From an uncultured Clostridia bacterium (lineage in GTDB: Bacteria > Bacillota > Clostridia > Christensenellales > Borkfalkiaceae), in contig CANQKF010000003.1 of NCBI GenBank assembly GCA_947624445.1, forward strand, positions 62,001-126,000: a DNA stretch of 64,000 bases. The letters are read 5' to 3'. Position numbers and translations under genes: made by a program. Of the stretch, positions 18,516 through 27,380 are shown piece after piece. Position 1 is the first letter of the stretch. Each line of letters opens with the position of its first letter. The notes below the pieces were generated by a model, which did no database searches, was not told the origin of the DNA, and saw only the letters and a program-made list of their open reading frames with translations.

Positions 18516-19511
18516 TTATGAGGGCATGCAGATCTTCCGCATGAGCGCGGGACTTGCGACGACCCTGCCGCCGCCGAGGATGACCGCCGTCTCCACGTCG
18601 CTGCGGCAATGCACTTCCATGTGCAGGCTATCGGAGATGTAATCGGCGAACCCCGAGAGCGCGCTCACGCCCCCGCCGAGATAGATGCCGTTGCGGCTCA
18701 TCGTCGCCGAGACTTCGGCGGGCAGTTTGCGCAGGAGCAGATCGGCGTATTCGAGGATCTTATCCGCAAAGAAGCGGATGGGATAGAGGATCTCCTGCGA
18801 GGAGATCGTGACGGTGCGCGGGCGCCCCGAACTGTTGTCCTGCCCGTTGACGGGCACCGTCTGGTTGTCGTCGCGGTAGAGGCTGCCCACCGTATTCTTG
18901 AGCTTTTCGGCGGTCAGAAGCCCGATCTTGAGGTTGAATACGTCGACGATCTGGTCGATGATGCGGCTGTCCATGTTGTTGCCGCCCACGCACATCGTGA
19001 GGCCCGCGATGATGCCGTCGAGAGAGAGCACGGCGAGCGACGTCTTGCCTGCGCCGATATCCAGCGAAAAGACGGGATTCGTCTCCGAGAGCGGGAAATC
19101 CTGCCCGATCGCGGCGAGATAGGGCGTCTCCGCGAAATAGACCCGCGAGATGCCCGCCGCCTTCGCGACGCGGTAGTACCTCCTGCGCTCCTCGAGCGTG
19201 CAGGCGCAGGGGACGCAGAAGAGCGCCTCGATGCCCGTGACGGGGCGGCGCGGCACGACTTTCGAGATGAAATATTCGAGCAGGATGCCCGCATAGCGTT
19301 CGTTGCGGATCTCCCCCTCCCAAACGGGGAACACGACGTCGGTGAGCTCCGCCGTCTTGCCGAGCAGGCGCTTCGCTTCGCTGCCGTAGGCGCGGATCTC
19401 CCTCGTCTCCTTGGAAATGCTGAGCGCCGTCGCTTCGGAGAGGACGGCGCCCTCCCCAACGCGGTAGATCTTGGTGAGCGACGTCCCCATTTCGATTGCA
19501 AGCTTTACCAT
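18516..19511 (-). CDS. MreB-like actin-family protein
   Basis: This 331-residue protein has the actin/HSP70 ATPase fold as seen in MreB: an N-terminal phosphate loop (IEMGTSLTKIY), phosphate-2 SLDIGAGKTSLAVLSLDG, GGNNMDSRI after it, and adenosine-binding YLGGGVSALSG near the end. It differs from ordinary MreB in these loops, and no mreC or mreD gene is nearby, so it may be a divergent paralogue. The start at 19511 has GGAGGATACAA upstream and overlaps the stop of the maf gene. A terminator follows. A role in cell shape or division is plausible from the family and from its Maf neighbour. Confidence 0.82.
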   Translation of the reverse strand: MVKLAIEMGTSLTKIYRVGEGAVLSEATALSISKETREIRAYGSEAKRLLGKTAELTDVVFPVWEGEIRNERYAGILLEYFISKVVPRRPVTGIEALFCVPCACTLEERRRYYRVAKAAGISRVYFAETPYLAAIGQDFPLSETNPVFSLDIGAGKTSLAVLSLDGIIAGLTMCVGGNNMDSRIIDQIVDVFNLKIGLLTAEKLKNTVGSLYRDDNQTVPVNGQDNSSGRPRTVTISSQEILYPIRFFADKILEYADLLLRKLPAEVSATMSRNGIYLGGGVSALSGFADYISDSLHMEVHCRSDVETAVILGGGRVVASPALMRKICMPS

Positions 19512-20062
19512 TTGTATCCTCCGATCCTTGAAAGCAGGGCGCGCACCGTCTCTTCGGGCAGCCCCACCACGTTCGTATAGCTTCCTTCGATGTGCCCGAC
19601 GAGCGGAAACCCGTCCTGGATCCCGTAGGCGCCCGCCTTGTCGAGGGGGAGCCCGCTTTTCACATACGCCTCGATGAGGTCCTCCCCGAGGGGGTTGAAA
19701 AAGACTTTGGTCGAGACGACTTCCTCGCCGCAGCCCCCCGAAGAAAGCACACATACCCCCGTGAATACCTCGTGCATCCTCCCGCTCAAACGGCGGAGCA
19801 TGCGCGCCGCGTCCGCGCCGTCCTTGGGCTTTCCGAGGATCTCGCCGTCAAGCGAGACGACGGTATCCGCGCCGAGCACGATATCTTCCCGATGGCGCGA
19901 AAATACGTCCTCGGCTTTCCCGCGGGCAAAGGCGAGGACGGTCTCGCGCGCCGAACGCCCCGCCGCCCGTTCCTCGAACAGGGAGGGCTCGACCGCAAAT
20001 GTGAGGCGCAACGCGGAAAGGATCTCCCGCCGCCGCGGCGAATTGCTGGCAAGAATGAGCAT
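19505..20062 (-). CDS. maf: Maf family nucleotide pyrophosphatase
   Basis: This 185-residue protein has the Maf motifs ASNSPRR (5-11), ADTVVSLDGEILGKP and a C-terminal DKAGAYGIQDGF segment. Maf proteins hydrolyse dTTP/UTP or modified nucleotides and have been linked to septum formation. GAGG precedes the ATG. It sits four bases after ppx/gppA. Confidence 0.95.
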   Translation of the reverse strand: MLILASNSPRRREILSALRLTFAVEPSLFEERAAGRSARETVLAFARGKAEDVFSRHREDIVLGADTVVSLDGEILGKPKDGADAARMLRRLSGRMHEVFTGVCVLSSGGCGEEVVSTKVFFNPLGEDLIEAYVKSGLPLDKAGAYGIQDGFPLVGHIEGSYTNVVGLPEETVRALLSRIGGYKW

Positions 20063-20066
20063 CGCC

Positions 20067-21578
20067 TCAAAGGATCTCGAGGTTCTTCTTGAAGGCGCGC
20101 TTGAACTCCCCGCCCGCGTTCATCGCCTGGCGGATCTCGAGGGAGGCGTCCCCCGCGAGTTCGGTCTTCATGATGACGGAATCCCCCAGAACGTCGCAGT
20201 TGATGCCCTTGACCATGCCGAGGCCGCTGCGGTCGAAGCTCTCCGCGATGCGGAGGAGCACGCCGAGCTTGCGGACGATATCGAGATCTTCCTCGGTTAT
20301 GATGTCCTTATAGCGGTTCCAATCGGCGGGCGCGAGGTCCTCTTTCCGGTGGCATCCCGCCACGAACGCGGCGAGGACGATCTCCCTGTGCGTCGCGCCG
20401 TAGATGCCCGAATTCAGGATCATATAGCGGCTGTGCTTCTGGTTGTTGTAGTAGCGGACGCGCAGCCCGCAGTCGTGCAGGCTCGCCGCGATCTTGAACA
20501 CTTTGAGGTAGATGCGCGGGAATTTGTGCAGCACGCGCAGCTGTTTGAAGAGCTGGATGGAGAGATGCACGACATGCTCGACGTGCGCCTCGTTGCAGCC
20601 GTAGTATTTGACGAGGGTCGCCAGCGAATAGGAGAGCACGTCCGAGATGGGGCGCTCGACGGTGAGCGGGATGGCGTAGTTGAACATGATCCCCTCGCGC
20701 AGCCCGCAGCCCCCGATCGTGAAGCTCTCGATGTGCAGATAGTCGGTAAACGCCTTGATGATGGCGAGCGCGGCGGGCATGATGTCCGCGCGGGCGGGCG
20801 AGAGCCCGCGGATGCGCTTGCGCTTCTCGACGTCGAGCACCCGCACCATGCCGTAGACCGAGCGGAAATCATCCACCGCAAATTGGTAATTGTGCACGAT
20901 GTTGAGCGGATATTTGCGGATGATGCGGTTGATCTTGTAGAGATTGCGGAAAGACCCGCCCACGCCGATCATCTGCGTATCGGGTTCGACCTCCGAGAGC
21001 CATTCGATCTTCTTGAACTGCTCGGTGAAGAACTCCTCGATCTTCGCCGTCTGCTCCTCGGGGGTGCCGTCGTCGGCGAAGAGGTCGGTGAGCGTGACGG
21101 CGCCGAAGGCGAGCGTCTCGAAATGCAGGATGCTCCTGCGGTTGTAGTAGATGATCTTGGTGCTGCCGCCGCCGATCTCGAGGATGATCCCCTTGGGGAT
21201 ATCCATCGAGTTGATGACGCCGCGGTAGACAAGCGTCGCCTCCTCCTCTTCGGAGAGCACGTCGACGCGGATCCCGCAGGTCGCCTGGATCTCGTCGAGG
21301 AAGGAGCGTTGGTTTTTGGCGCGGCGGACCGCCGCCGTCGCAACGGCGATGAGGCGCTCGACGCCCGTGGCGTCGCACAGGCGTTTGAACATTTTGAGTG
21401 TCTTGATGGTTTCGGCGACGCGCTGCGGCTTCAAAAAGCCGTCCCTGTCCATGTCCTGACCGAGGCGGACGCTCTCCTTGAGCTCGTCCTCCACCATGAA
21501 GTGCCCGTCTCCGAGCATCCGCACGATCACAAGCCTCGCGGAGTTCGACCCGAGGTCGATGATGCCGATTTTTTCCAT
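20067..21578 (-). CDS. Exopolyphosphatase / pppGpp phosphohydrolase family protein with HD-like C-terminal domain
   Basis: This protein of about 503 residues has the Ppx/GppA N-terminal ATPase-like domains (IGIIDLGSNSARLVI; ILEIGGGSTKIIYY; IGVGGSFRNL) and a C-terminal helical domain with ASLHDCG and a later HRKED, like the HD domain of long Ppx proteins. It may degrade polyphosphate or pppGpp. The ATG at 21578 fits the family N-terminus, although its spacing to AAAGGA is long; a GTG at 21644 would add 22 residues. It has its own promoter and starts the operon with maf and the mreB-like gene. Confidence 0.92.
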   Translation of the reverse strand: MEKIGIIDLGSNSARLVIVRMLGDGHFMVEDELKESVRLGQDMDRDGFLKPQRVAETIKTLKMFKRLCDATGVERLIAVATAAVRRAKNQRSFLDEIQATCGIRVDVLSEEEEATLVYRGVINSMDIPKGIILEIGGGSTKIIYYNRRSILHFETLAFGAVTLTDLFADDGTPEEQTAKIEEFFTEQFKKIEWLSEVEPDTQMIGVGGSFRNLYKINRIIRKYPLNIVHNYQFAVDDFRSVYGMVRVLDVEKRKRIRGLSPARADIMPAALAIIKAFTDYLHIESFTIGGCGLREGIMFNYAIPLTVERPISDVLSYSLATLVKYYGCNEAHVEHVVHLSIQLFKQLRVLHKFPRIYLKVFKIAASLHDCGLRVRYYNNQKHSRYMILNSGIYGATHREIVLAAFVAGCHRKEDLAPADWNRYKDIITEEDLDIVRKLGVLLRIAESFDRSGLGMVKGINCDVLGDSVIMKTELAGDASLEIRQAMNAGGEFKRAFKKNLEIL

Positions 21579-21667
21579 GTTTTTGAATGTCCCGTCCTTT
21601 CTCAAAATTGCAGAATTTTCATCTGCGCGGGAGAAATCGAACACTTACCCTATTTTACGTTATCAGC

Positions 21668-21696
21668 ATTTTACCACAGCGCGGAGGGTTTGTCCA
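21668..21696 (-). promoter_or_regulatory. Promoter of the ppx/gppA-maf-mreB-like operon
   Basis: On the minus strand TGGACA (21696-21691), 17 bases, then TAAAAT (21673-21668); each box has one mismatch to consensus. Confidence 0.7.
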
Positions 21697-21726
21697 TACC
21701 CTTTTGAAAAATATTTTGCTTTTTTT

Positions 21727-22107
21727 CTAACTTTTTCCGCCGCGCGGATCTGCCGCCGCCCCGCGGAAGGAAACGAGGGAGAGGAAAATGAGAAACACGC
21801 CGAAACCCGTCTTGAGCGCCCGCGCGGGGAGCAGGGAAGCGAGCAGCGAAAAGAGCGCGGAAAAGAGCAGCGCGGGCAAAATGATCTGCACCAGTCCCCC
21901 GCGTTCGAGCAATCCCTGCCGCGCGTGCACCGAGAGCGCGAAGAGCGACATCGGCAGAAAAGCGAGAAGGTTGATCCCCTGCGCCGCCGCCTGTTCCACG
22001 CCCAGCCCCAGCGTGAGCAGCGGGATGAGCGCGCTCCCCCCGCCCATGCCCATCCCGCCGAGGATCCCCCCGAGCACGCCGCAGAGAAAACAGACGAGGA
22101 AGGACAT
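21727..22107 (-). CDS. Half-size TauE/SafE family membrane protein (second half)
   Basis: This 126-residue protein has four hydrophobic segments and the family Gly-rich start (GVLGGILGGMGMGGGSALIPLL). TauE/SafE proteins are thought to export sulfite or sulfonate-type anions; the substrate here is unknown. Full-length members have about 250 residues in two homologous halves. This gene overlaps the matching half upstream (TGATG), so the two probably form a heterodimer. Confidence 0.88.
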   Translation of the reverse strand: MSFLVCFLCGVLGGILGGMGMGGGSALIPLLTLGLGVEQAAAQGINLLAFLPMSLFALSVHARQGLLERGGLVQIILPALLFSALFSLLASLLPARALKTGFGVFLIFLSLVSFRGAAADPRGGKS

Positions 22108-22457
22108 CAGAAGAGCATCCTCGCGCCCGCGGCGAGCATGAGCAGCGCGAAGAGCAGCGAGATCGTCCGCACGGGGAGCTTCGCGAGCAGCCGCGCCCCG
22201 AGCACGCCGCCGAGCGTGACGCCGAGGGCGACGGGCAGGAGCATGGAAAGGGGCACCAGCCCGCGCAGAAGGTAGACCGCCCCGCTCACCGCGCAGGCGG
22301 GCAGGATGACGGCGATCGCGGTCGCATGCGCGGCGCGGGCGCCCTTTCCCGCGCCGCGCAGGACGGGCACGGCGATCATCCCGCCCCCGCCCCCGAACAA
22401 TCCGTTTGCCGCCCCGATGAGCGCGCCGCCCAAAAGACGGGCCGCATTCCGACGCAT
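22107..22457 (-). CDS. Half-size TauE/SafE family membrane protein (first half)
   Basis: This 116-residue protein starts at the ATG at 22457, behind a strong GGAGGGAG site, not at the longer reading. It has the same Gly-rich motif (GAANGLFGGGGGMIAVPVL) as its partner and about four membrane segments. It is the upstream member of a translationally coupled pair. A weak promoter may lie in 22510-22550, but I cannot place it with confidence. Confidence 0.87.
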   Translation of the reverse strand: MRRNAARLLGGALIGAANGLFGGGGGMIAVPVLRGAGKGARAAHATAIAVILPACAVSGAVYLLRGLVPLSMLLPVALGVTLGGVLGARLLAKLPVRTISLLFALLMLAAGARMLF

Positions 22458-22558
22458 TTTTTCTCCCTCCTTTTGCGCGCGCACCGCATTTTTGTGCGCG
22501 ATCTTCACGAAAAGTATGTGTCAGACGAAAAAAATTTGTCTACTTCCCGCGAAATTGC

Positions 22559-22587
22559 TTGCAAGGAACGGCGTTTTATATTAAAAT
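22559..22587 (+). promoter_or_regulatory. Candidate promoter of the 1220-residue lipoprotein gene
   Basis: TTGCAA (22559-22564), 17 bases, then TAAAAT (22582-22587). It gives a leader of about 70 bases before the ATG at 22664, with AAAGGTG as ribosome binding site. Confidence 0.6.
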
Positions 22588-22663
22588 AGAGGGGATTTCC
22601 AACGACAAATTTTTGACCGCGGACAAACTGCTCTGTTTTCCGCGATCGGCAAAGGTGTGAAAT

Positions 22664-25600
22664 ATGGCGAAATTCTTCAAATCGGGCAAGCGGAAAAAGA
22701 CCGTGGCGATCGCGCTCGGCGCAATGCTCTCCTTCAGCCTCTCCCTCGGGGTCATCGCGGCATGCGGTCCCACCGACACCACGAAAGAGGACGAGGAGAC
22801 CACGACCTCCGCGACCGATACCCAACTGCTCAAGAACGGCAACTTCGAGTTCTACAGCGAGAGCGAGGAGGAGGACAAGGACGCCCTCCGCAACCTCATC
22901 AACTCGCCGACCAACTGGTCGTTCTCCTCGGGATCTCCCTCTTCGGATACGACCTCGGGCATCATCGATCTCTCCCTTTGGGACTACTACGCAAAGTCCG
23001 GAAGGGCGCTGGCCGATGCCGACGACGCGCTCGCCCACTGGACGGACGACAACGTGACGGCGTACGACCGTCTCAAATTCTACGACGACAACGATATCGA
23101 TTCCTCCACAGAGTTCTCCCTCTATGGCGACTATCGCTACACCGTCGACTATGAGGACGTCCGCTATCTCGATGAGGAAGTGGGCGGGCTCAAACTGCAC
23201 GACAACGACAAGCAGGTCGAAAACGGCGATACGAGCGTGCTCATGATCCACAACCGCCGCACTTCGGACGGCGTGCGCGGCACGGCGCAGTACTACACCT
23301 CTTCGACGACGATCACCCTCTCCCCCGGCACCGCGGCGGCGGTCTCTGTTTGGGTCCGCACCGCAAACCTCTACCACTATGCGGCGGGCGGCGACGGCGG
23401 CGAGGACGCCAAAGTCACGCGCAGGGCGGGCGCCTATATCGGCGTGCGCACCACCGTCGGCGGGACGACCCTCACCGACGACGTGCAGATCAAGAACATC
23501 AACACCGACGGCGTGACCGAAAACGGCGGCTGGAAACAGTATACCGTGTATGTCCGCGCGAACACCTACGCGACGACGACCTTCCGCCTTCTGCTCGGGC
23601 TCGGGCAGGGCACCTCGGACAACCGCTATTATGCCGTCGACGGCTATGCCTTCTTCGACGACGTGACCTGCGATCTGATCTCCGACGAAGCCTACCTGAA
23701 AGCGACCGAGGGACTCGGCGCCTCCCATTCCTGCGGGCTCGACAGCAAGAAGGATGAGAAGCAGTTCGAGGCCGTCGATCCCGCGACGGGCGAGATCGTC
23801 CCCGGCGACACCTACGCCGTCAATCTCTCCGCAGATCTGAAAACGCTCACGATCGGCTCCGACTACTCCGTCGCCCTCACGCAGGAGGTCTCGGGTAGCA
23901 AGACGTACACCTCCGAGAAGATCGACCCTTCGCTCGGCGACCTCACCAACGCCGCCGACCGGACCAAGGCGAGCATCACGCAGATCATGTCGCTCGACGA
24001 GATCGCCGCGACTTCGAACGGCTACCTCAAGACCGTCTACGAGAACGACTTCAAGGATAAGTTCCCCTTCGAAAATAAAGAGGAAATTGTAATGCTCCTC
24101 TCCTCGAACGGCGCGGCGTACACCGCAACGCTCGATCTTCAGGAGTTCCGCGAGATCGCGCCCAAGTCGCGCATGCTCATCTCCTTCTTCGTAAAGACGA
24201 GCGAGATCCGCACGGGCAAGACGGGTGCGGGCGCCACCCTCATCGACGGCGAGAACAAGACCGCGATCGCCTCCTTCGATTCGACCAAGGCCGCGACGGT
24301 GGATATCGACGCGGGCGACGAACAGCTCACGGATATCTATAAAGGTTGGGTGCAGTGCTTCCTGTTCGTCGAGAACACGACGGATTCGCCCAAGTCCTTC
24401 CGCTTGCAGCTCACCTACGGCCCCACCGCCATTTCGGGCACGGATAAGAACGACTACTGCGACGGTTATGCCGCCTTCGCGAACTTCCGCACGACCGAGC
24501 TCACCCAGACGCAGTACAGCTACGGCACGACGGGTACCTACACCGCCAAGGCGTCGCTCACCGAGACGGTGAAAGATACCTCCAAGTTCGACAGCGCCTC
24601 CGCCAACGGCCCCCGTCTCGAGGAAGGGCTCGCGCTTCCCGTAAACTATACGGGCGTGCTCGCGGACAGCAACGTGCTCGTGGAGACCGAGAAGGACGCG
24701 GACGGCAACATCCTGAACGCCAATCCCGGGCGGGAACAGCTCGAGGAAGAATACGGCATCTATGCGGGCCTCCTCTCCAACGAATACGCTTCGAACTATG
24801 TCGGCGCTTCGGGCACGCTTGCGCCCTGGCAGACCTTCCTGAACGGTCAGGCGGGCACGACCGATCCCACGCTCTGGTGGCGGTATCTCTTCGGCAACAA
24901 CAGGACGGGCGCAGACGCTGCCTATCAGCCGCTCGTCATCCTCAACACGAAGGCTTCGCCCGTGAAGTCCTACGGCTTCTTCGCAAAGAACACGGCGACC
25001 TTCTCGGCGAACAGCGCGAACCTCGTCTCGCTGCGCGTCAAGCTCTCCGCGGGCGCGACCGCCTACTTCTATCTCACCGACGTCTCCGACGTGGAAAAGG
25101 GCTACAACGACCGCCTCTCCCCCAACCTTCCCAAGGTCACCTATTGGTACGATGACGACGGGAACATCGTCGCGAAGGACCCCGCAGATAAGGACTTCGA
25201 CGAGGACAAGGATCTCCTCTACACGCGCGAGGAGAACGGGCTCTATAAGAAGGCGGGCGACGCGGGCGAGGATTATTTCGCCAACCTCGCGGCGTATGAG
25301 CGCGACGACGAAGGCAACTATGTGACCAAGAGCGGCACGATCGCCTTCTACCACAACCCCAAGGACAGCGACCCCGATACCGCCTACGCCGATTACGACG
25401 AGGAGAAGGAGACCTACTCGCTGCCCGTGAAGGCGCTGCCCGCGAACGAGGGCGTGCGCTACACCGCACCCGCGGGGAACTACGATGCAGTGATCAAGGT
25501 CGAAGGCACCGCAGAGAACGCGGACCGCTGGGTGACCGTCAACTTCTATGTGCAGACAGGCAACGAGGCAAAGACGTACCGTCTTGAAATGTGGGCGGGC

Positions 25601-26326
25601 GCGCGCGAGGACGACGCGGCGACCTCCGCGGACGAAGCGCTCATCCCCGGCAACAGCTATGTGTTCTTCGACCGCTGCACGACCACGACCCTCTCCAACT
25701 ACGGCGAGCTCCTCGGGGAAACCGAGGACGCCATGCTCGGCTATAAGGACGCTTCGGGCGCCTATCCCTACCGCGCCGACGCAAAGAAGCTCAAGGAAGA
25801 ATACGCCCTCTACTACACGTTCACCTTCTTCGATTCCTCCGAATATCTCCGCTACGACGGGACGAAGGATACGGAAAACGCGGGCGATCCTTGGCGGGAC
25901 TACGTGCAATCCTCCTATGAGGAGAGCACCGTCTACCTCTTCTGCGACGACATGAAGGGCGACATCCTGAACGGCGCTCCGACCGTCTCCATGTTCATGA
26001 GCTACGCTTCCAGCGAAGTCACCGTGGAAAGAGCCGAGACCGACACGCCCGATACGGATACCTCCGACGACGATACGAACAGCGGCGGCACGAACGGCGG
26101 CATGAACATCTGGCTTGCGCTCTCCTCGGGCGCGCTCGTCATCGCATTGTTCTTCGTGATCATCGCGCTCTTGGTGCGCAGGTTCATGAAGCGCGTTAAG
26201 AAGCGTTCTTCCAAGCCCGCCAAGAAGGCGAAGGCGCGGCCGCAGATGCAGGCGAAACCTTCGGGCGAAGCGCCCGCCGAGAAGGCGCCCGCTCCCAAGG
26301 ACGACAACGATCCTTACAACGAATAA
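22664..26326 (+). CDS. Large surface lipoprotein with CBM-like modules and C-terminal membrane anchor
   Basis: I do not recognise a named family for this 1220-residue protein. It has a lipoprotein signal peptide (lipobox IAAC, about 25 residues after a basic start), then acidic, Asp/Thr/Tyr-rich beta segments. Openings such as NGNFEF and closings such as YYAVDGYAFFDDVTC, YCDGYAAFANF and SYVFFDRCTTTTL resemble CBM4/9-type jelly rolls, so three or more such modules are likely. A transmembrane segment at about 1149-1172 is followed by a Lys/Arg-rich and then Pro/Ala/Lys-rich cytoplasmic tail. Having both a lipobox and a C-terminal membrane segment is unusual. It is monocistronic, with a promoter and a strong terminator. 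Confidence 0.85.
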   Translation: MAKFFKSGKRKKTVAIALGAMLSFSLSLGVIAACGPTDTTKEDEETTTSATDTQLLKNGNFEFYSESEEEDKDALRNLINSPTNWSFSSGSPSSDTTSGIIDLSLWDYYAKSGRALADADDALAHWTDDNVTAYDRLKFYDDNDIDSSTEFSLYGDYRYTVDYEDVRYLDEEVGGLKLHDNDKQVENGDTSVLMIHNRRTSDGVRGTAQYYTSSTTITLSPGTAAAVSVWVRTANLYHYAAGGDGGEDAKVTRRAGAYIGVRTTVGGTTLTDDVQIKNINTDGVTENGGWKQYTVYVRANTYATTTFRLLLGLGQGTSDNRYYAVDGYAFFDDVTCDLISDEAYLKATEGLGASHSCGLDSKKDEKQFEAVDPATGEIVPGDTYAVNLSADLKTLTIGSDYSVALTQEVSGSKTYTSEKIDPSLGDLTNAADRTKASITQIMSLDEIAATSNGYLKTVYENDFKDKFPFENKEEIVMLLSSNGAAYTATLDLQEFREIAPKSRMLISFFVKTSEIRTGKTGAGATLIDGENKTAIASFDSTKAATVDIDAGDEQLTDIYKGWVQCFLFVENTTDSPKSFRLQLTYGPTAISGTDKNDYCDGYAAFANFRTTELTQTQYSYGTTGTYTAKASLTETVKDTSKFDSASANGPRLEEGLALPVNYTGVLADSNVLVETEKDADGNILNANPGREQLEEEYGIYAGLLSNEYASNYVGASGTLAPWQTFLNGQAGTTDPTLWWRYLFGNNRTGADAAYQPLVILNTKASPVKSYGFFAKNTATFSANSANLVSLRVKLSAGATAYFYLTDVSDVEKGYNDRLSPNLPKVTYWYDDDGNIVAKDPADKDFDEDKDLLYTREENGLYKKAGDAGEDYFANLAAYERDDEGNYVTKSGTIAFYHNPKDSDPDTAYADYDEEKETYSLPVKALPANEGVRYTAPAGNYDAVIKVEGTAENADRWVTVNFYVQTGNEAKTYRLEMWAGAREDDAATSADEALIPGNSYVFFDRCTTTTLSNYGELLGETEDAMLGYKDASGAYPYRADAKKLKEEYALYYTFTFFDSSEYLRYDGTKDTENAGDPWRDYVQSSYEESTVYLFCDDMKGDILNGAPTVSMFMSYASSEVTVERAETDTPDTDTSDDDTNSGGTNGGMNIWLALSSGALVIALFFVIIALLVRRFMKRVKKRSSKPAKKAKARPQMQAKPSGEAPAEKAPAPKDDNDPYNE

Positions 26327-26332
26327 CAGCGA

Positions 26333-26361
26333 ATCGGCGGGGTCCCCCCGCCGATCTTTTT
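26333..26361 (+). terminator. Rho-independent terminator after the large lipoprotein gene
   Basis: A perfect ten-base-pair stem (ATCGGCGGGG with its complement), three-base loop and a run of five T. It ends four bases before the start of pnuC. Confidence 0.93.
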
Positions 26362-26364
26362 GCC

Positions 26365-27060
26365 ATGAAAGCCTTCTTCCGCTCTGTCACCCCATTTGAA
26401 TATGCCCTCTGGGGCGGCGCGGTCGCGGCGATCGTCATCTCCTTCTTCGCCTGCGGCAACACCGCCTATTACAACCTGTTCGGTTCTATCCTCGGCGCGA
26501 CGGCGCTCATCTTCGTCGCCAAGGGGCACATCGCGGGACAGGTCCTCTCCGTGCTGTTTGCGGCGTACTACGGCTTTGTCTCCTTCGGCATCCGCTACTA
26601 CGGGGAGATGATCACCTACCTCTGCATGTCGGCGCCCATGGCGATCGCCGCCGTCATCGGCTGGCTGCGGCACCCCTTCGAAGGCGACAGGCGGGAAGTC
26701 GCCGTATCTTCGCCCAAACTGTGGGAATACGGCGCGATCCTCCTGCTCGCGGGGGGCGTGAGCCTCGCCTTCTACTTCATCCTGCGCGCCCTGGACACGG
26801 CGAACCTGCTCGTCGGCACCTTTTCGGTCGCGACGAGCTTCACCGCCGCCATGCTCACCCTCCGCCGCAGCCCGTATTACGCCGTCGCCTACGCCTGCAA
26901 CGACATCGTGCTCATCCTTCTCTGGGGGATGGCCGCCGCCCGCAGCACCGAATATATCGCCCTCGTCGTCTGCTTCTCGGTGTTTCTCATCGAGGACGTC
27001 TACGGGTTCATCTCGTGGATCCTGCGCGGCAGACGCCAGAAATCGCAGGAAAAACCGTGA
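26365..27060 (+). CDS. PnuC-like nicotinamide riboside transporter
   Basis: This 231-residue protein has about seven membrane segments and PnuC-type features: an N-terminal WGGAVAAIVISF, a central FVSFGIRYYGEMITYL, and CNDIVLILLW near the end. PnuC proteins facilitate uptake of nicotinamide riboside or other vitamin-like nucleosides. The ATG lies immediately after a terminator and has no ribosome binding site, so either read-through with weak initiation or a missed start is possible. A hairpin follows the gene. Confidence 0.85.
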   Translation: MKAFFRSVTPFEYALWGGAVAAIVISFFACGNTAYYNLFGSILGATALIFVAKGHIAGQVLSVLFAAYYGFVSFGIRYYGEMITYLCMSAPMAIAAVIGWLRHPFEGDRREVAVSSPKLWEYGAILLLAGGVSLAFYFILRALDTANLLVGTFSVATSFTAAMLTLRRSPYYAVAYACNDIVLILLWGMAAARSTEYIALVVCFSVFLIEDVYGFISWILRGRRQKSQEKP

Positions 27061-27065
27061 ATTGC

Positions 27066-27098
27066 AAAAGAAGTTTGCCGCATTGACAAACTTCTTTT
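27066..27098 (+). terminator. Hairpin terminator after pnuC
   Basis: A twelve-base-pair perfect inverted repeat (AAAAGAAGTTTG and its complement) with a nine-base loop, ending in TTTT. It lies directly after the pnuC stop and just upstream of the next promoter. Confidence 0.75.
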
Positions 27099-27099
27099 C

Positions 27100-27128
27100 T
27101 TGACATTTCCCCGTTTTTTTGCTACCAT
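27100..27128 (+). promoter_or_regulatory. Candidate promoter of the small membrane protein / XRE regulator pair
   Basis: TTGACA (27100-27105), 17 bases, then TACCAT (27123-27128; four of six matches). Transcription should start at about 27134-27136, almost exactly at the ATG at 27135, which would give a leaderless mRNA. Confidence 0.6.
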
Positions 27129-27134
27129 GGCGGC

Positions 27135-27380
27135 ATGAAACGCATCTCCGTGTTCTTTTCCGTGCTCCTCGCGCTCCTTGCGCTCGCCGCGGGGATCCAC
27201 ATGGCGGTCGCCTGCCGTTCGATCCTCCGCAGCATGTCGAGCGCGCCCGCATGGGTGGGGCTTCTTGTCGGGATCCCCTATCTCGCCGCCGCGCTGGCCG
27301 TCGGCGCCGTGTGGCTCGCCGTTTTTTTGCGGCGCCGTTGCAAAAACAAGAGAAATATGCGATCATCAGACCATGAATGA
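27135..27380 (+). CDS. Small two-pass membrane protein
   Basis: This 81-residue protein has two hydrophobic segments (about 5-28 and 40-66) and a basic tail (FLRRRCKNKRN). No ribosome binding site is visible upstream, consistent with a leaderless start. Its end overlaps the start of the XRE-type regulator gene by eight bases. I do not recognise a family; a regulatory partner of the tethered regulator is a guess. Confidence 0.65.
   Translation: MKRISVFFSVLLALLALAAGIHMAVACRSILRSMSSAPAWVGLLVGIPYLAAALAVGAVWLAVFLRRRCKNKRNMRSSDHE

Noticed and set aside
22505-25909. A 1134-residue minus-strand frame opposite the large lipoprotein
   Set aside because: The plus-strand frame has a signal peptide, promoter, terminator and membrane anchor; the minus-strand product is Val/Arg/Gly-rich low-complexity sequence typical of antisense frames.
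26327-26364. Possible NAD-type riboswitch upstream of pnuC
   Set aside because: The short gap is fully explained by a terminator hairpin.
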